DNA of 64,000 nucleotides from Phycisphaeraceae bacterium (GCA_019636655.1 JAHBXB010000002.1:198537-262536); one strand, 5' to 3'; shown: positions 26,310-35,511, counted from the first letter of the stretch. Numbers and translations: made by a program. Notes: generated from the letters alone by a model not told the origin.

Positions 26310-28067
26310 TCAGTTCTGCATCTTGAGTGGCGGCTTGAAGATCCCGACCACCTTGTTGCCGATGGTGAACTTATCGATGCTCACACCATCGCTCACGCGG
26401 AACAGCAAGATGAGGTGCTGATCAGGCCGGCTCTTGGAGAGCGAAGGCAGCTCCGACGCCGCACGGATGGGCTGGCCGGGCATGTAGCGGATATGGACTT
26501 CCTGATTGTCGTCGTAGAAGTACCCTACCGCGGCGTACCGCGTGCCGTTGGTGTCGAACAGCAGCGGAGGCTGCGTGAGGTCGGCACTCGCGGCCGCGGG
26601 CGACAGCATGCCCAGGCGGGAGTTCTGGTCGACTCGGACCTGAAGGATCTTCGTATCCTCCGAGGTTGAATACTCAACGACCCGAAGGGCACGACCCAGG
26701 CTGTAGTTGTTGTTGAGATCGTTGGGCAGGAATTTATTGTCGGCGTTGGTGACGCGGTTTGAGTCGTCGATTTCAACGCCCATCAGGTTGCCCTTGTCCA
26801 GAACAAACCGGCCGGGGAACCGCGCGCCCAGGACGACATCATTATCCGGCGAAGCAAGGTTCAGCGAGACACTCAGAGCCTGCGACGAATCAAGTTCGCC
26901 CGTCGGGCCGAGTGCAGCACCGGCGATGATGTTGCCTGTGCGGATGGCGCCGTCGCGGGCCTCGATCGAGGTGTACTTCTGCGACACGACCATCTCACTG
27001 ACGTCCTCTCGAACACCCTTGACGTACAGCGCCAGCGGCGTATATCCGCGAGGCACGAGAAACTCGAACGCCATCGGCGTGTCGGCTCCGGCACCGGCCG
27101 ACCGAATGAACGTCCCCGACCCGCCGGAATCAAATCGCCACCGACCAAGGTCGGGGCTCGAGCCCTCGGCCTGAGAGATCATCGAGATCGGGGTAAGCGT
27201 GATCGACTCGGTATCGCTGCTGTCGCGGCAAACGAGCTGGATCTGGGCGTTGCCCACGATCGTGCTACCCCCCTTGTCGCGGGCGGCGGCGCGAAAGTTG
27301 ACGACAAACCCCTCGATCAGGCCGCCCTGGATCGGCGTGCCGTCCAGATCAAGCGCGGTCTGCGTCAAGTCGGGCGCGAAGGTGTCGCTGAGCAGTTCCT
27401 TACCCGTCGGACCCTCGACCTGGTACCGGCCGACCACGACGAACGCGCTCGGCGTCAAGGTGTGGCGGGCGCCGCCGTCGTTGAACGACATCCGCATCAT
27501 CGCACCGCTATCGACGACACCCGGCCGCCAAGCAGCCAGCGGCGTTGACGTCGAGAACGCGCCGTCGCTGAGCCACGAGTAGATCGCGCCGGTGATGCGA
27601 TCGGCCGGGTAGATCAGCGACGATTCCCGGCGCGGCGATCCCTTGCCGTCGAAGGCGATCGGCCGGTAGCCCATGAACTCGCTCGGAAGCCACAGGTAGG
27701 AGATCGAGATCACCATGATCCCCGCGGTGATTGTTCCCGAGACCAGGCCGCACACCCCGCCCCCGACCAAGTTGGAGACCGAGTCCAGGTCGGTGTTGGC
27801 CGGAAGCAGGCGGTCGATCCCCAGCCGCAGCAGCGACAGCACGATCGCAAATGGCAGAGCCAGGCAGACGCCCCACGCCAATCCGATGTACGACGCATCG
27901 GTCGTGTTGCCAAGCCAGAGCACCGCCAGCGGCTCCCAAACGCCGAAGGCAACAGCGCCGGCAATGACCGTGCACACCAGGTGCACCAACGCCGAGAAAA
28001 AGCCCCGTGACGCCCAGATGTAGGCGATACCAAGCGTGACCAGGATGACGGCCGCGGACATGATCAT
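26310..28067 (-). CDS. CvpA-family membrane protein with large C-terminal domain
   Basis: 585 aa; ATG 28067 has GGAG 7 bases upstream. Four predicted membrane helices in residues 1-135 match the CvpA/colicin V production fold (ILVTLGIAYIWASRGFFSAL; GLAWGVCLALPFAIVLSLLRLG; GGVCGLVSGTITAGIMVIS). The remaining 450 residues are soluble, beta-rich and not recognised. CvpA proteins are typically 160-180 aa, so this is a large fusion, and the soluble part probably faces the periplasm. It is convergent with the tricorn-like gene (20-base gap) and follows the GspE-like gene in the same direction. Function unknown. Confidence 0.7.
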   Translation of the reverse strand: MIMSAAVILVTLGIAYIWASRGFFSALVHLVCTVIAGAVAFGVWEPLAVLWLGNTTDASYIGLAWGVCLALPFAIVLSLLRLGIDRLLPANTDLDSVSNLVGGGVCGLVSGTITAGIMVISISYLWLPSEFMGYRPIAFDGKGSPRRESSLIYPADRITGAIYSWLSDGAFSTSTPLAAWRPGVVDSGAMMRMSFNDGGARHTLTPSAFVVVGRYQVEGPTGKELLSDTFAPDLTQTALDLDGTPIQGGLIEGFVVNFRAAARDKGGSTIVGNAQIQLVCRDSSDTESITLTPISMISQAEGSSPDLGRWRFDSGGSGTFIRSAGAGADTPMAFEFLVPRGYTPLALYVKGVREDVSEMVVSQKYTSIEARDGAIRTGNIIAGAALGPTGELDSSQALSVSLNLASPDNDVVLGARFPGRFVLDKGNLMGVEIDDSNRVTNADNKFLPNDLNNNYSLGRALRVVEYSTSEDTKILQVRVDQNSRLGMLSPAAASADLTQPPLLFDTNGTRYAAVGYFYDDNQEVHIRYMPGQPIRAASELPSLSKSRPDQHLILLFRVSDGVSIDKFTIGNKVVGIFKPPLKMQN

Positions 28068-28140
28068 GGCAGTTCTCCGATCGATCCGACGCGGCGCTAT
28101 GCCGCTCCCTGCTCCGTAGACCCCGAACCCAGCACCCCGC

Positions 28141-29901
28141 CTAGGCCGCGCCGCCAGCGGGCTTTGCTGCCGCCACCGCCGGCGCTGCCGGGGACGCGGC
28201 GGGCGCGGTCACCCGCATCACTTCCTCAACGCTCGTTACGCCGTCGATCGCCTTTCGGATCGCGGCCTGCTGGATCGTCGGCTGCTGCTTCTTCCGCATC
28301 GCGGCCCGGAGCCCGTTCAGGTCGCCGGCGGCGACCATGGCCCGTTCGTCGGGCCCGATGGCGAACACCTCGAAGATGCCCTCCTGTCCGAAGTACCCCC
28401 CGCCCTGGCACATCGGGCAGATCTCCGGCTTGTTCTTGACGAGTACCTGCCCGCCCTTCTTGAACAACTGCTTCACCTTGTCCGCCGGGAGTCCGAGCTT
28501 CTTGAGCATGTCCGCGGGCGGCGGGTAGGCGGCCTTGCAGTTCGGGCAGAGCTTGCGGATGAGCTTGCCGACGATCACGCCGTGGAGCGCGTTCGCCCCG
28601 GTCTTCACCTCGCCGACACTCTTGAGCCAGGACTCAATGGCCGCGGACGCCGAGTCGGCCTTCACGCCGACGTACACCCGCGTGCGCTCGAGATCCGCCT
28701 TGTTGATCTCTTTCGCGGTGGCCGCGTCGGGGACCTCGGCCACCAGGACCACCTGGGGATCGCGGCGGAGCACGGAGCGGACCAGCGTGCTGAACTCGGC
28801 GCCCTCTTTCTCAGGCTCAAACTTGTTCACCCGCACGCCCTCGAGCGACGCCTGCGCGTCGGACTCGAGCGTCTGGACGTTCATGGTGTACGCGTCGTGC
28901 AACTGCAAGAGCGAGTAGCCGATCGTCGTGCGACCACCGTCCGGCGGCGTTCCGACAAGGACGACGCCCTTGGCCTCCTCCGCGATCGCCTTGAGTTCGG
29001 CCTGCTGAACCTCAAGGAGGCCAAGATCCGTCGGCTTGCGGAGCACCGACCCCTCGGGGTCGATCAGCATCGAAACCCGCATCCCTCCCTGCACCCCAAG
29101 GCTCGTTACGCGCACGACCTTCTTCCCACCCGCCAACTCGATCTGCACATTGCCCTGCAGGCGACGGCGGCGGTCGGAAACATCCAATCCCGCGGCCGCT
29201 TTCCAGAAGTCCATGATCTTGACGGCCTGCGCTGCGGGCATCGTCCCACCACCTTCGAGCGCCTGCCGCACGCCGTCGACCAGCAGCGCAACGCCGTAGA
29301 CCCCTTCCTTCCCGGTTGGCCCGATGTCGATCTGGGCCGCGCGAGCAAGCATCGCCTTGGTGTATACCTCTTCGGAAGCGACCCGCACCTCGAACTCCGG
29401 CGTCTCGGGCTGCGGCGCGGGAACCGTGCGGGTGAACTTCCCCTTCTCGTCGGGCGACCGAACCACGAGCTGCACCTTCGCCTGCGCCTTCGCCGCGGCC
29501 TTGGAGGCCTTAGAATCGCCAAGCGACGCCATGTTCAGCTTGATGTGGAACCGCTCAGGAACGCGCTCGTCCTTGTTGGCGACGACCGCGTAGATGACCA
29601 GGTCAGCGGCGAGGATGGCGATCATCGCCAGCAGGCCGATCCAGAACGACAACTCGCCGCGGATCGGCATCGCCAGCAGCACGCCCAAGGCCAGCGTTCC
29701 AGCGATCAGGTGCCCCAGGTTCCACTGGCGGCGCGGCAGGAAGAACCTGGCCGCGTGCTTGTCGTAGACCTTGGTGATCACCCAGGCCCACGGCACGAAC
29801 ACCAGCAGGATGATGACCGGCTTCCAGAACGAGACGAGGAACAGCGGGCTGCCGCTGGAAGCCAGCGTGAGCACCGTGAGTTGATCGGTTTGGTGCGCCA
29901 T
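28141..29901 (-). CDS. Membrane-anchored GspE/PilB-family paralogue with degraded ATPase motifs
   Basis: 586 aa from ATG 29901 (MAHQTDQLTV). Three predicted membrane helices lie in residues ~18-108, not usual in this family. The rest aligns by eye with type II secretion/type IV pilus ATPases: tetracysteine zinc module (CPNC at 452-455, CPMC at 495-498) followed by GYFGQEGIFEVFAI. The nucleotide site is altered. The P-loop region reads GTPPDGGRTT (317-326) with Arg where Lys belongs. The Walker B region reads VVLVAEVPDAATA instead of the usual GEIRDxETA, and the His box (GHLVxxTLHT) is replaced by RTRVYVGVKADS. Probably a non-hydrolysing scaffold or regulator working with PilT encoded next door. 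Confidence 0.75.
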   Translation of the reverse strand: MAHQTDQLTVLTLASSGSPLFLVSFWKPVIILLVFVPWAWVITKVYDKHAARFFLPRRQWNLGHLIAGTLALGVLLAMPIRGELSFWIGLLAMIAILAADLVIYAVVANKDERVPERFHIKLNMASLGDSKASKAAAKAQAKVQLVVRSPDEKGKFTRTVPAPQPETPEFEVRVASEEVYTKAMLARAAQIDIGPTGKEGVYGVALLVDGVRQALEGGGTMPAAQAVKIMDFWKAAAGLDVSDRRRRLQGNVQIELAGGKKVVRVTSLGVQGGMRVSMLIDPEGSVLRKPTDLGLLEVQQAELKAIAEEAKGVVLVGTPPDGGRTTIGYSLLQLHDAYTMNVQTLESDAQASLEGVRVNKFEPEKEGAEFSTLVRSVLRRDPQVVLVAEVPDAATAKEINKADLERTRVYVGVKADSASAAIESWLKSVGEVKTGANALHGVIVGKLIRKLCPNCKAAYPPPADMLKKLGLPADKVKQLFKKGGQVLVKNKPEICPMCQGGGYFGQEGIFEVFAIGPDERAMVAAGDLNGLRAAMRKKQQPTIQQAAIRKAIDGVTSVEEVMRVTAPAASPAAPAVAAAKPAGGAA

Positions 29902-30085
29902 CTTCGATGCAACGGCCGCTGGGCCGACTCCGTCCCGCCACCCCCGCCGTCCCACCCGGCCGCCCCGCGCAGGGAGGGGGGGAGGGGGACGATACCACAC
30001 CGAGTCCGATCAAGCCAGCGGCAACCCCCCGCCCGCCATGGGCTTGGGGGCCTGCTCTGACGGTCCGGGAGCGCTCCAGAAGGGC

Positions 30086-31240
30086 CTACCCCAGCTTCTT
30101 GAGCCGCATGGTGAGTTCGTCGGGGTTCGGGGTCGCCTCCAGGGCGGTGCGCATGTGGATGTACTCGCCCTCGACCAGCTCGACCAGGGACTGGTTGAAG
30201 TCCTTCATGCCGCGTTGCTGGGCCTCGATGCTGTTGAGGTACTCGCGCAGCTCGCCTTCGCGGGCCTCGATGATGTGCTTGCGGACCACCGCGTCGTTGA
30301 TGAGGATCTCCAGCCCGGGGATGCGGTGGATCTTCTCGTGGAGGGTCGGGAGGAGCTTCTGGTAGACGAACGCCCGCATCTGGTACCCGAGGATGCGGCG
30401 GACCTGATCGACCTCCTCGGACTCGAAGAGGCCGTAAATGCGGCTGAACGTCTGCGTGGTGCTCGACGCGTGGATGGTGCCGTAGACCAAGTGGCCGGTC
30501 TCGGCGGCGTGCAGCGCGGCCTCGAACGTCTCCTTGTCGCGCATCTCGCCGACCAGCACGATGTCCGGGTTCTCTCGCACAAGGGCGCGGAGGGCGATCT
30601 TGAAGTCCAGCACGTCGATCCCGATTTCGCGCTGGTTGATGGTCGCCTTCTTGTCCGTGAAGATGTACTCGATCGGATCCTCGATGGTCACGATGTGCAC
30701 GGGCTTCCGCTCGTTCACGTAATCGAGCATCGCCGCGATCGTCGTCGACTTACCCGAGCCGGTCACCCCGCACAGGAGGACAATGCCCTGCGGCTGCATC
30801 GCGATCTCGCCCATGATCTCGGGGAGGTAAAGGTCCTCGAAACGGCGGATGTTGCTGGTGATGAGGCGGGCCGCCACCGAGAGCTTGCCGCGGGCCTGGA
30901 AGAGGTTGACGCGGAACCGGTTCTTCTCGTCGTAGTCGTAGGCGAAGTCCACCGAGCCGTAGTGGTGCAGGTCCTTGAACTGCTCCTCGGTGAGGATGTG
31001 CTTGGCGATCTCGATGAACTCGTCACCCTGGACCGGGGGCGTGTCCAGCGCCTTGAGGGCGCCGCGCAGCCGCACCTTCGGCGACTGCCCCGTCTTCATG
31101 ATCAGATCGGACGCCGAGAGCTTGATGCACGTCTGAAGGAACTTGCCGAACCGCGTCGCGTGCGGGTCATGTTTCTTATCGGGGTCGAGGGTAACGTGTC
31201 CCGCTACCGGCGCCGATGTCGAATCCGAGTCCAGGCTCAT
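30086..31240 (-). CDS. pilT: Type IV pilus retraction ATPase PilT
   Basis: 384 aa from ATG 31240, which has GGAGGTG 8 bases upstream; GTG 31348 also has a good AAGGGA site and would add 36 residues rich in Gly/Asn/Ser. Motifs are intact: Walker A GVTGSGKSTT, Asp box HIVTIEDPIEYIF, Walker B DIVLVGEMRDKET, His box ETGHLVYGTIHAS. PilT hexamers depolymerise type IV pili for twitching or DNA uptake. No pilin or other pil gene is in the window; the only relative is the degraded GspE-like gene directly downstream. The N-terminal ~25 residues are variable and presumably disordered. Confidence 0.93.
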   Translation of the reverse strand: MSLDSDSTSAPVAGHVTLDPDKKHDPHATRFGKFLQTCIKLSASDLIMKTGQSPKVRLRGALKALDTPPVQGDEFIEIAKHILTEEQFKDLHHYGSVDFAYDYDEKNRFRVNLFQARGKLSVAARLITSNIRRFEDLYLPEIMGEIAMQPQGIVLLCGVTGSGKSTTIAAMLDYVNERKPVHIVTIEDPIEYIFTDKKATINQREIGIDVLDFKIALRALVRENPDIVLVGEMRDKETFEAALHAAETGHLVYGTIHASSTTQTFSRIYGLFESEEVDQVRRILGYQMRAFVYQKLLPTLHEKIHRIPGLEILINDAVVRKHIIEAREGELREYLNSIEAQQRGMKDFNQSLVELVEGEYIHMRTALEATPNPDELTMRLKKLG

Positions 31241-31606
31241 CGCGTGTCCACCTCCAGCGTGTCCCGTGCCGTTTGAACCCGCCCTTGCCACCCCGTTGAC
31301 ACCATTCCCGCCAACCGAGGCCCCCGACACCGACTCGTTGTTCTGCACGACACGATCCCTTCGCTGGCAATGGTACTCGATCCGGACGCCCTCGGGCGCG
31401 CCGGCACTGATTCCTGTCCAACTCACCCAGGCTTTGATGCTGTTTCGGCCGCCCGAGTCGCTCGGGCTCGCGGCCGTGTGGGCGTCTATTCGCAGGCCCG
31501 CCGGTGCCGGTTGCCGGGCGGGTTACCACCCGCGAAGCCGCTCAGCATGACACGGGGTTCCCACGGCACCACGCGGAAACCGGTGCACCCTGCGGCGGCG
31601 CCCGCA
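31241..31606. other. 366-base gap upstream of pilT with an extended hairpin
   Basis: The stretch between the MacB-type permease stop and pilT holds the pilT leader, two possible pilT starts with their ribosome sites, and an inverted repeat: GCCCGAG-TCG-CTCGGGC (31451-31467) enclosed by CGGCC/GGCCG (31446-31450, 31472-31476). No T-run follows on either strand, so it may be a transcript-stabilising or factor-dependent termination structure. No other gene is visible. Confidence 0.4.
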
Positions 31607-32941
31607 TTAGTCGTGGCGCAACGCCACGATTGGATCCTGCTTGGCCGCCTTCAACGCGGGGTAGATCCCAAAGACCAGTCCCGTCGCCGCGGCGACCAAG
31701 AACGCCACCAGGATCGACCAGAGTGTCACGTGGGTCGGCAGCGCCGCATCCGCCGAGACATACCGCCCGATCCACCAGACGCCGGGCAACTTCGGCACCC
31801 CCCAGGTCAGCACCCTGCTGAACCCCACACCGAGCACAACGCCGATCAGGCCACCAATGGCGCTCAGCACACCAGTCTCGATCAGGAACTGCCAGACGAT
31901 GTGCGACCGTGTCGCCCCAAGGGCCCGCCGGATGCCGATCTCGCGTGTCCGCTCCGTCACTGATGCCAGCATGATGTTCATGATCCCGATCCCGCCGACC
32001 AACAGCGAGATCCCGGCGATCGCCGCGAGCATGATCTGGGCCTGCAGGGCCGTCCGCTTGGCGTTCTCCAGCAGTTCGTACGGGACGATGATCCCGATGT
32101 CCTTGAGGTTGTCGTGCCGGACGGCCATGAGACGCTTGGTGAGCTCCGCATAGCCAAGCACCTCCTCCCGCTCGGGAGCGACAAGGTAGATCTCCGACAC
32201 CTCCACCTTGCTGATGTTCCTGGACCCGCTCTCCCGCCGGAAGATGGTGTCCCCGAAGACGGAGTCGCAGGTCGTGATCGGCAGGTGGATGTCCAGGTTC
32301 AGGTCCCGCCCCACTAAGGCGGCCCCCGCACCGCCCGAGAGCCCGACGGGCGCGAGGATCCCGATGATCCGTACGATCTTGTCATCGATCCGGATCGAGT
32401 TTCCCAGCGGGTCGTCGAACGGGAAGAACTCTTTCGCCACCTCCGCCCCCACCACCGCGACCATCGACCGCTCCTCGAGGTCCTCCTGCGTCAGGTAGCG
32501 CCCGCGGGCCACTCGGAGATTCGCCACCTCCTTCAGTTCCGGCGTCGTCCCGAACGACTGGCTCGTCTTTCGCCGGTCCTGCCGCAGGATCTGCGATCCC
32601 ACGGCCTTGAGCGGCACGATGTTCTCCGCATCCGGAAAACTCTGACGCAGGTTCTTGAGGTCGTCGCGGGTCAGCCCGTACTTCGCCACGAACGACTGCT
32701 GCTGCTGGCCCCCGCCCATCTGCTGGCTCTCGGGGGGCTTCTGCGAGCGGATGATGACGTTCTTGGCTCCGAGCCGCTCGAGTTGGTCAAGAGCTTGCCG
32801 CTTCGATCCTTCTCCCACGCTCACTGTCGTGATCACGGCCCCGACACCGAGAATGATCCCGAGCGCGGTAAGGATGGAGCGCAGCTTGTGCCGCCGCAGG
32901 TTCCCCAGCCCCAGCTTCATCATCTCGAACAGAAACGTCAA
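31607..32941 (-). CDS. MacB/FtsX-type ABC transporter permease
   Basis: 444 aa; TTG 32941 with GAGGG 7 bases upstream, or ATG 32923. Topology is the MacB type: one N-terminal helix (RSILTALGIILGVGAVITTV), a ~230-residue periplasmic domain, then three C-terminal helices (IMLAAIAGISLLVGGIGIMN; LIETGVLSAIGGLIGVVLGV; ILVAFLVAAATGLVFGIYPA) with the conserved RTREIGIRRALGAT cytoplasmic loop. These permeases use a separate ATPase to drive export or mechanotransmission. No ATPase gene is adjacent; the closest is at 46.9-47.7 kb. A Gln-rich run (MGGGQQQQ) lies in the periplasmic domain. Confidence 0.88.
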   Translation of the reverse strand: MTFLFEMMKLGLGNLRRHKLRSILTALGIILGVGAVITTVSVGEGSKRQALDQLERLGAKNVIIRSQKPPESQQMGGGQQQQSFVAKYGLTRDDLKNLRQSFPDAENIVPLKAVGSQILRQDRRKTSQSFGTTPELKEVANLRVARGRYLTQEDLEERSMVAVVGAEVAKEFFPFDDPLGNSIRIDDKIVRIIGILAPVGLSGGAGAALVGRDLNLDIHLPITTCDSVFGDTIFRRESGSRNISKVEVSEIYLVAPEREEVLGYAELTKRLMAVRHDNLKDIGIIVPYELLENAKRTALQAQIMLAAIAGISLLVGGIGIMNIMLASVTERTREIGIRRALGATRSHIVWQFLIETGVLSAIGGLIGVVLGVGFSRVLTWGVPKLPGVWWIGRYVSADAALPTHVTLWSILVAFLVAAATGLVFGIYPALKAAKQDPIVALRHD

Positions 32942-33018
32942 TCGCCGGCCCTCGTCGCTTGGTCGAACTGTCGCCCGCCGCCCTACCGTCCCCGATCCTA
33001 CCGGGAGACTGCCAACAA

Positions 33019-33306
33019 GTGGCGACCATTCGCGTCGAGTCTGAGACGGAAACCGAGCGAGGCTGGGTATACCGCATCACCGTCGATGATGCGGATGAGC
33101 CCTCTGGGCACGTCACGCTCACACTTTCCTGGGCCGACTACGAGTTCTGGTCCCACGGCCGGGTTGCACCGGAGCGGGTTGCGCAGGCCGTCATTGAATC
33201 CGTTCTGGCCTCCGGCCGCGCCGAGCCGCTTCCCGATCGCTTCGATGCCGCCACGGCTCGCCGGTGGGTGCCGGATCTCAATGACCTGATCCACGAGCGC
33301 CTGTAG
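33019..33306 (+). CDS. Conserved-looking small protein of unknown function
   Basis: About 95 aa from GTG 33019; a TTG at 32959 would add 20 residues. It reads VATIRVESETETERGWVYRITV, then DYEFWSHGRVAPERVAQAVIESVLA and ends LNDLIHERL. It has no signal or membrane segment and looks like a compact alpha/beta protein. It is the only + strand gene in the 26-48 kb stretch, divergent from the MacB-type permease and convergent with the anti-sigma gene 11 bases away. Amphipathic pattern and coding bias support a real gene. No family recognised. Confidence 0.6.
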   Translation: MATIRVESETETERGWVYRITVDDADEPSGHVTLTLSWADYEFWSHGRVAPERVAQAVIESVLASGRAEPLPDRFDAATARRWVPDLNDLIHERL

Positions 33307-33317
33307 CCCCTGCCCTC

Positions 33318-33812
33318 CTACCTCCTGGCAATGGTCAGCAGCGCCAGGGACATCCCCGACGCCTCCGGCCGCTCGCGGGCAAGCCTTGCATACCGGTCCG
33401 CGAGCACTTCCCCGGACGTCGCATCCTTCGGACCCACCGCCCGCCCTGGAGTGCCTGGGCCGCGGGCGACGTAGCCAAGCCCGAAACTGACCGCGATCAC
33501 CGCGGCGGCGGCCAGCACCCCACGCCAGCCAACCCGGCGCGGTTGCGATACAAGTCCGCCTGCGGCCCCTGGAAGCTGAACGCTGGCCGTCCGCACGCCA
33601 GCCTCGTCCGCCGAAGCCGTGCCGCCAGACACAACGCTCAGCGCCCCGCGCAGTCCCTCTATCCTCTCCCGGCAGGCATCGCACGACGCCACGTGCCGCT
33701 CCACACGCTCCATCTCCGCGCCCTTGAGTTCGCCGCTGACCACATCGGCAAGCACCAGCTCGACATGATCACACTCCGATGGCTCGCTCCGGTTCGTACC
33801 ACTGGTCGTCAT
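33318..33812 (-). CDS. Putative anti-sigma factor with zinc-finger motif and membrane anchor
   Basis: 164 aa. The N-terminal half carries the HxxxCxxC anti-sigma zinc signature (HVASCDACRER), which in this family grips the cognate ECF sigma factor. One membrane helix follows (WRGVLAAAAVIAVSFGLGYVA) and then a short ~45-residue outer segment. Its ATG overlaps the sigma factor stop (ATGA), the classic pairing. The arrangement predicts inner-membrane sequestration of the sigma factor and release by an envelope signal. Confidence 0.85.
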   Translation of the reverse strand: MTTSGTNRSEPSECDHVELVLADVVSGELKGAEMERVERHVASCDACRERIEGLRGALSVVSGGTASADEAGVRTASVQLPGAAGGLVSQPRRVGWRGVLAAAAVIAVSFGLGYVARGPGTPGRAVGPKDATSGEVLADRYARLARERPEASGMSLALLTIARR

Positions 33813-34384
33813 GGTCTGGCTCCTTGTCGTTGTGGCCGTTCAATCCGCCCCGCCATCTGGGCCCGAACGGCATCGAGTGCCCTGATGTAGTGCGTCTTCG
33901 CCGTTGGAACCGCGATCTGCAGCTCCTCGGCAACCTGCGCAAACGTCATCTGGTCGCACACCTTGCACAGGAGCACCAGCCGCTGCATCTCGGACAATCG
34001 ATCCACCGCTTGCGCCACGGCGCTCTCCGCTTCGTGATCGCGGCCGCCTCGCTCATCGGCCGGCTCCGCAACCGCACCGAGATGCCGAGGGCCGCGGGTC
34101 CGCGCTCTCCCGCGGTCCGCCGCGATATTCGCGCACACGCGTCGCAGCCACGCCGTCTGCGCGGCCGCACTCGGGAACCGCGGGTTTGTTCGCACCAGCC
34201 TGAAGAATGTCTCCTGAACGCACTCAAGGGCGCCGTGATGGTCGACGCCGAGCGCCGTCGCCCATCGATAGACGGTTCCACGGTGCGCGAGAAAGCATGC
34301 CTCGTGGTCGAGAGGCGCGCCGCATTGCGCGGTCGCGGCGAGGGCCGCGTTGATCGCCGCGGTGATGGCCGGTGGCATGCTCAC
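33809..34384 (-). CDS. ECF-type RNA polymerase sigma factor
   Basis: 191 aa from GTG 34384 (GTGA overlap with the lipoprotein stop) or ATG 34378. Region 2: HRGTVYRWATALGVDHHGALECVQETFFRLV, then TAWLRRVCANIAADRGR. Region 4: RLSEMQRLVLLCKVCDQMTFAQVAEELQIAVPTAKTHYIRALDAVRAQM, a helix-turn-helix that reads -35 boxes. The linker between them is basic and Ala-rich. It is sandwiched between a lipoprotein gene and an anti-sigma gene, all overlapping by 4 bases, so the three are expressed as one unit. The regulon is unknown. Confidence 0.9.
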   Translation of the reverse strand: MSMPPAITAAINAALAATAQCGAPLDHEACFLAHRGTVYRWATALGVDHHGALECVQETFFRLVRTNPRFPSAAAQTAWLRRVCANIAADRGRARTRGPRHLGAVAEPADERGGRDHEAESAVAQAVDRLSEMQRLVLLCKVCDQMTFAQVAEELQIAVPTAKTHYIRALDAVRAQMAGRIERPQRQGARP

Positions 34385-35427
34385 CGCCCGGGGTCCCTCA
34401 CGACGCTGCTGACCAGGATCTCCTGGTCGCGGTCCATGATCGCCAGCGCCTCAAACTCCCACACCACAGCGGACCCCTCCGTCCGACCGCCGTTGTGGCC
34501 GATCACTTCGCCGGGCATCTCAACGCGGACCTCCCACCGCTCGTCGGACAGGTCCTCGGTCACCGCTCGCCGATCGTGCTCCAGCCTCACGGCCGCCTTA
34601 AAGAGCCCCCGCTGCTCCGCGCTCAGGCCGCTGGACTCCAGGGCCTTCATCATCGCGCCATGGAGCCCGTTCGTGAAGTCCTCCGCGACCTGCACAATCG
34701 ACGTGTCGCGTTGCTCGCTCTTGGGCTGGGAGAGCAACGCAGCGATCGGGGCGGTGTCGTAGCCGGCCACATAGCGCTCCGCCGCCGCGTACACCGAGAG
34801 CCCCCGGTCCTGCGCACCGAGTCCGATCGCCCGGATGCCCGCCATGACACCCTGCAACTGCTTCGACAGCTCGACCTTCTTCATCAGTGCCAGCAACTCG
34901 GATCGCTCCATATCTGTCAGGGTGTCAGCGTCGGCAGTGAGGAGCCGCTTCGAAGAGGGGTTGTTCTCAAGCCGGCGCTGCTCGTAGGTGTAGGGCGCAT
35001 CCGCCCTCCTCTGGTACACCCGCCTCAGTTGGTAGTAGGTTCCATCAGCCCGCCGCTCGGCCAGGAGTTCCGTCGGGAACTGCAGCACGATTGATGCGCG
35101 AGGATCCTCGACCGCCAGGTATGTCGATGGCAGCGGCCGCCCCGGAGGGACCGTGAGCGATGCCGTGCGCGTGATGCGCGGCTTGCCGTCCTTGTCCTTG
35201 TCCTTGTCTTCGACCTGCGACACGGCCCAGCCGGCAACGCCCGCCTCCGGCAGCGCATCCCCATCTCCTCGGAAGTCCGCCGGGTCGCCGACAAACTCGC
35301 CGGAGAACATGACCGCACCGTCCGGCTGGACCCTGATTGTTTCCCGTCGTTCCAGGCACCCCGCCATGACGAGCAGTCCCGCGGCTACGGCTACCCGACC
35401 CACCCAAATCCCACACATCCGTTCCAT
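34381..35427 (-). CDS. Lipoprotein of unknown function, first gene of a sigma/anti-sigma operon
   Basis: 348 aa; ATG 35427 has AGGAG 7 bases upstream. Signal with lipobox LVMAGC around residue 24, so anchored in a membrane. The mature part begins with a beta-rich ETIRVQPDGAVMFSGEF and continues mixed alpha/beta to VSSVVRDPGR; a DKDKDKDG run may bind cations or be flexible. No family recognised. It overlaps the sigma factor start, an unusual partner, and may be the sensor or the controlled product of this unit. The reading frame is long and well-biased, so the gene itself is firm. Confidence 0.75.
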   Translation of the reverse strand: MERMCGIWVGRVAVAAGLLVMAGCLERRETIRVQPDGAVMFSGEFVGDPADFRGDGDALPEAGVAGWAVSQVEDKDKDKDGKPRITRTASLTVPPGRPLPSTYLAVEDPRASIVLQFPTELLAERRADGTYYQLRRVYQRRADAPYTYEQRRLENNPSSKRLLTADADTLTDMERSELLALMKKVELSKQLQGVMAGIRAIGLGAQDRGLSVYAAAERYVAGYDTAPIAALLSQPKSEQRDTSIVQVAEDFTNGLHGAMMKALESSGLSAEQRGLFKAAVRLEHDRRAVTEDLSDERWEVRVEMPGEVIGHNGGRTEGSAVVWEFEALAIMDRDQEILVSSVVRDPGR

Positions 35428-35511
35428 CGGTGTTCTCCTGTGAGCGTCGCCCGCTCTGAATGGAAGAACGCGGAGAAGTGGGGCTTGGATGACAGCGCTG
35501 CCTACGCGCGG

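Noticed and set aside
22000-29000. dif-like XerCD site at the skew change
   Set aside because: No 28-base AT-rich palindromic candidate was seen by eye.
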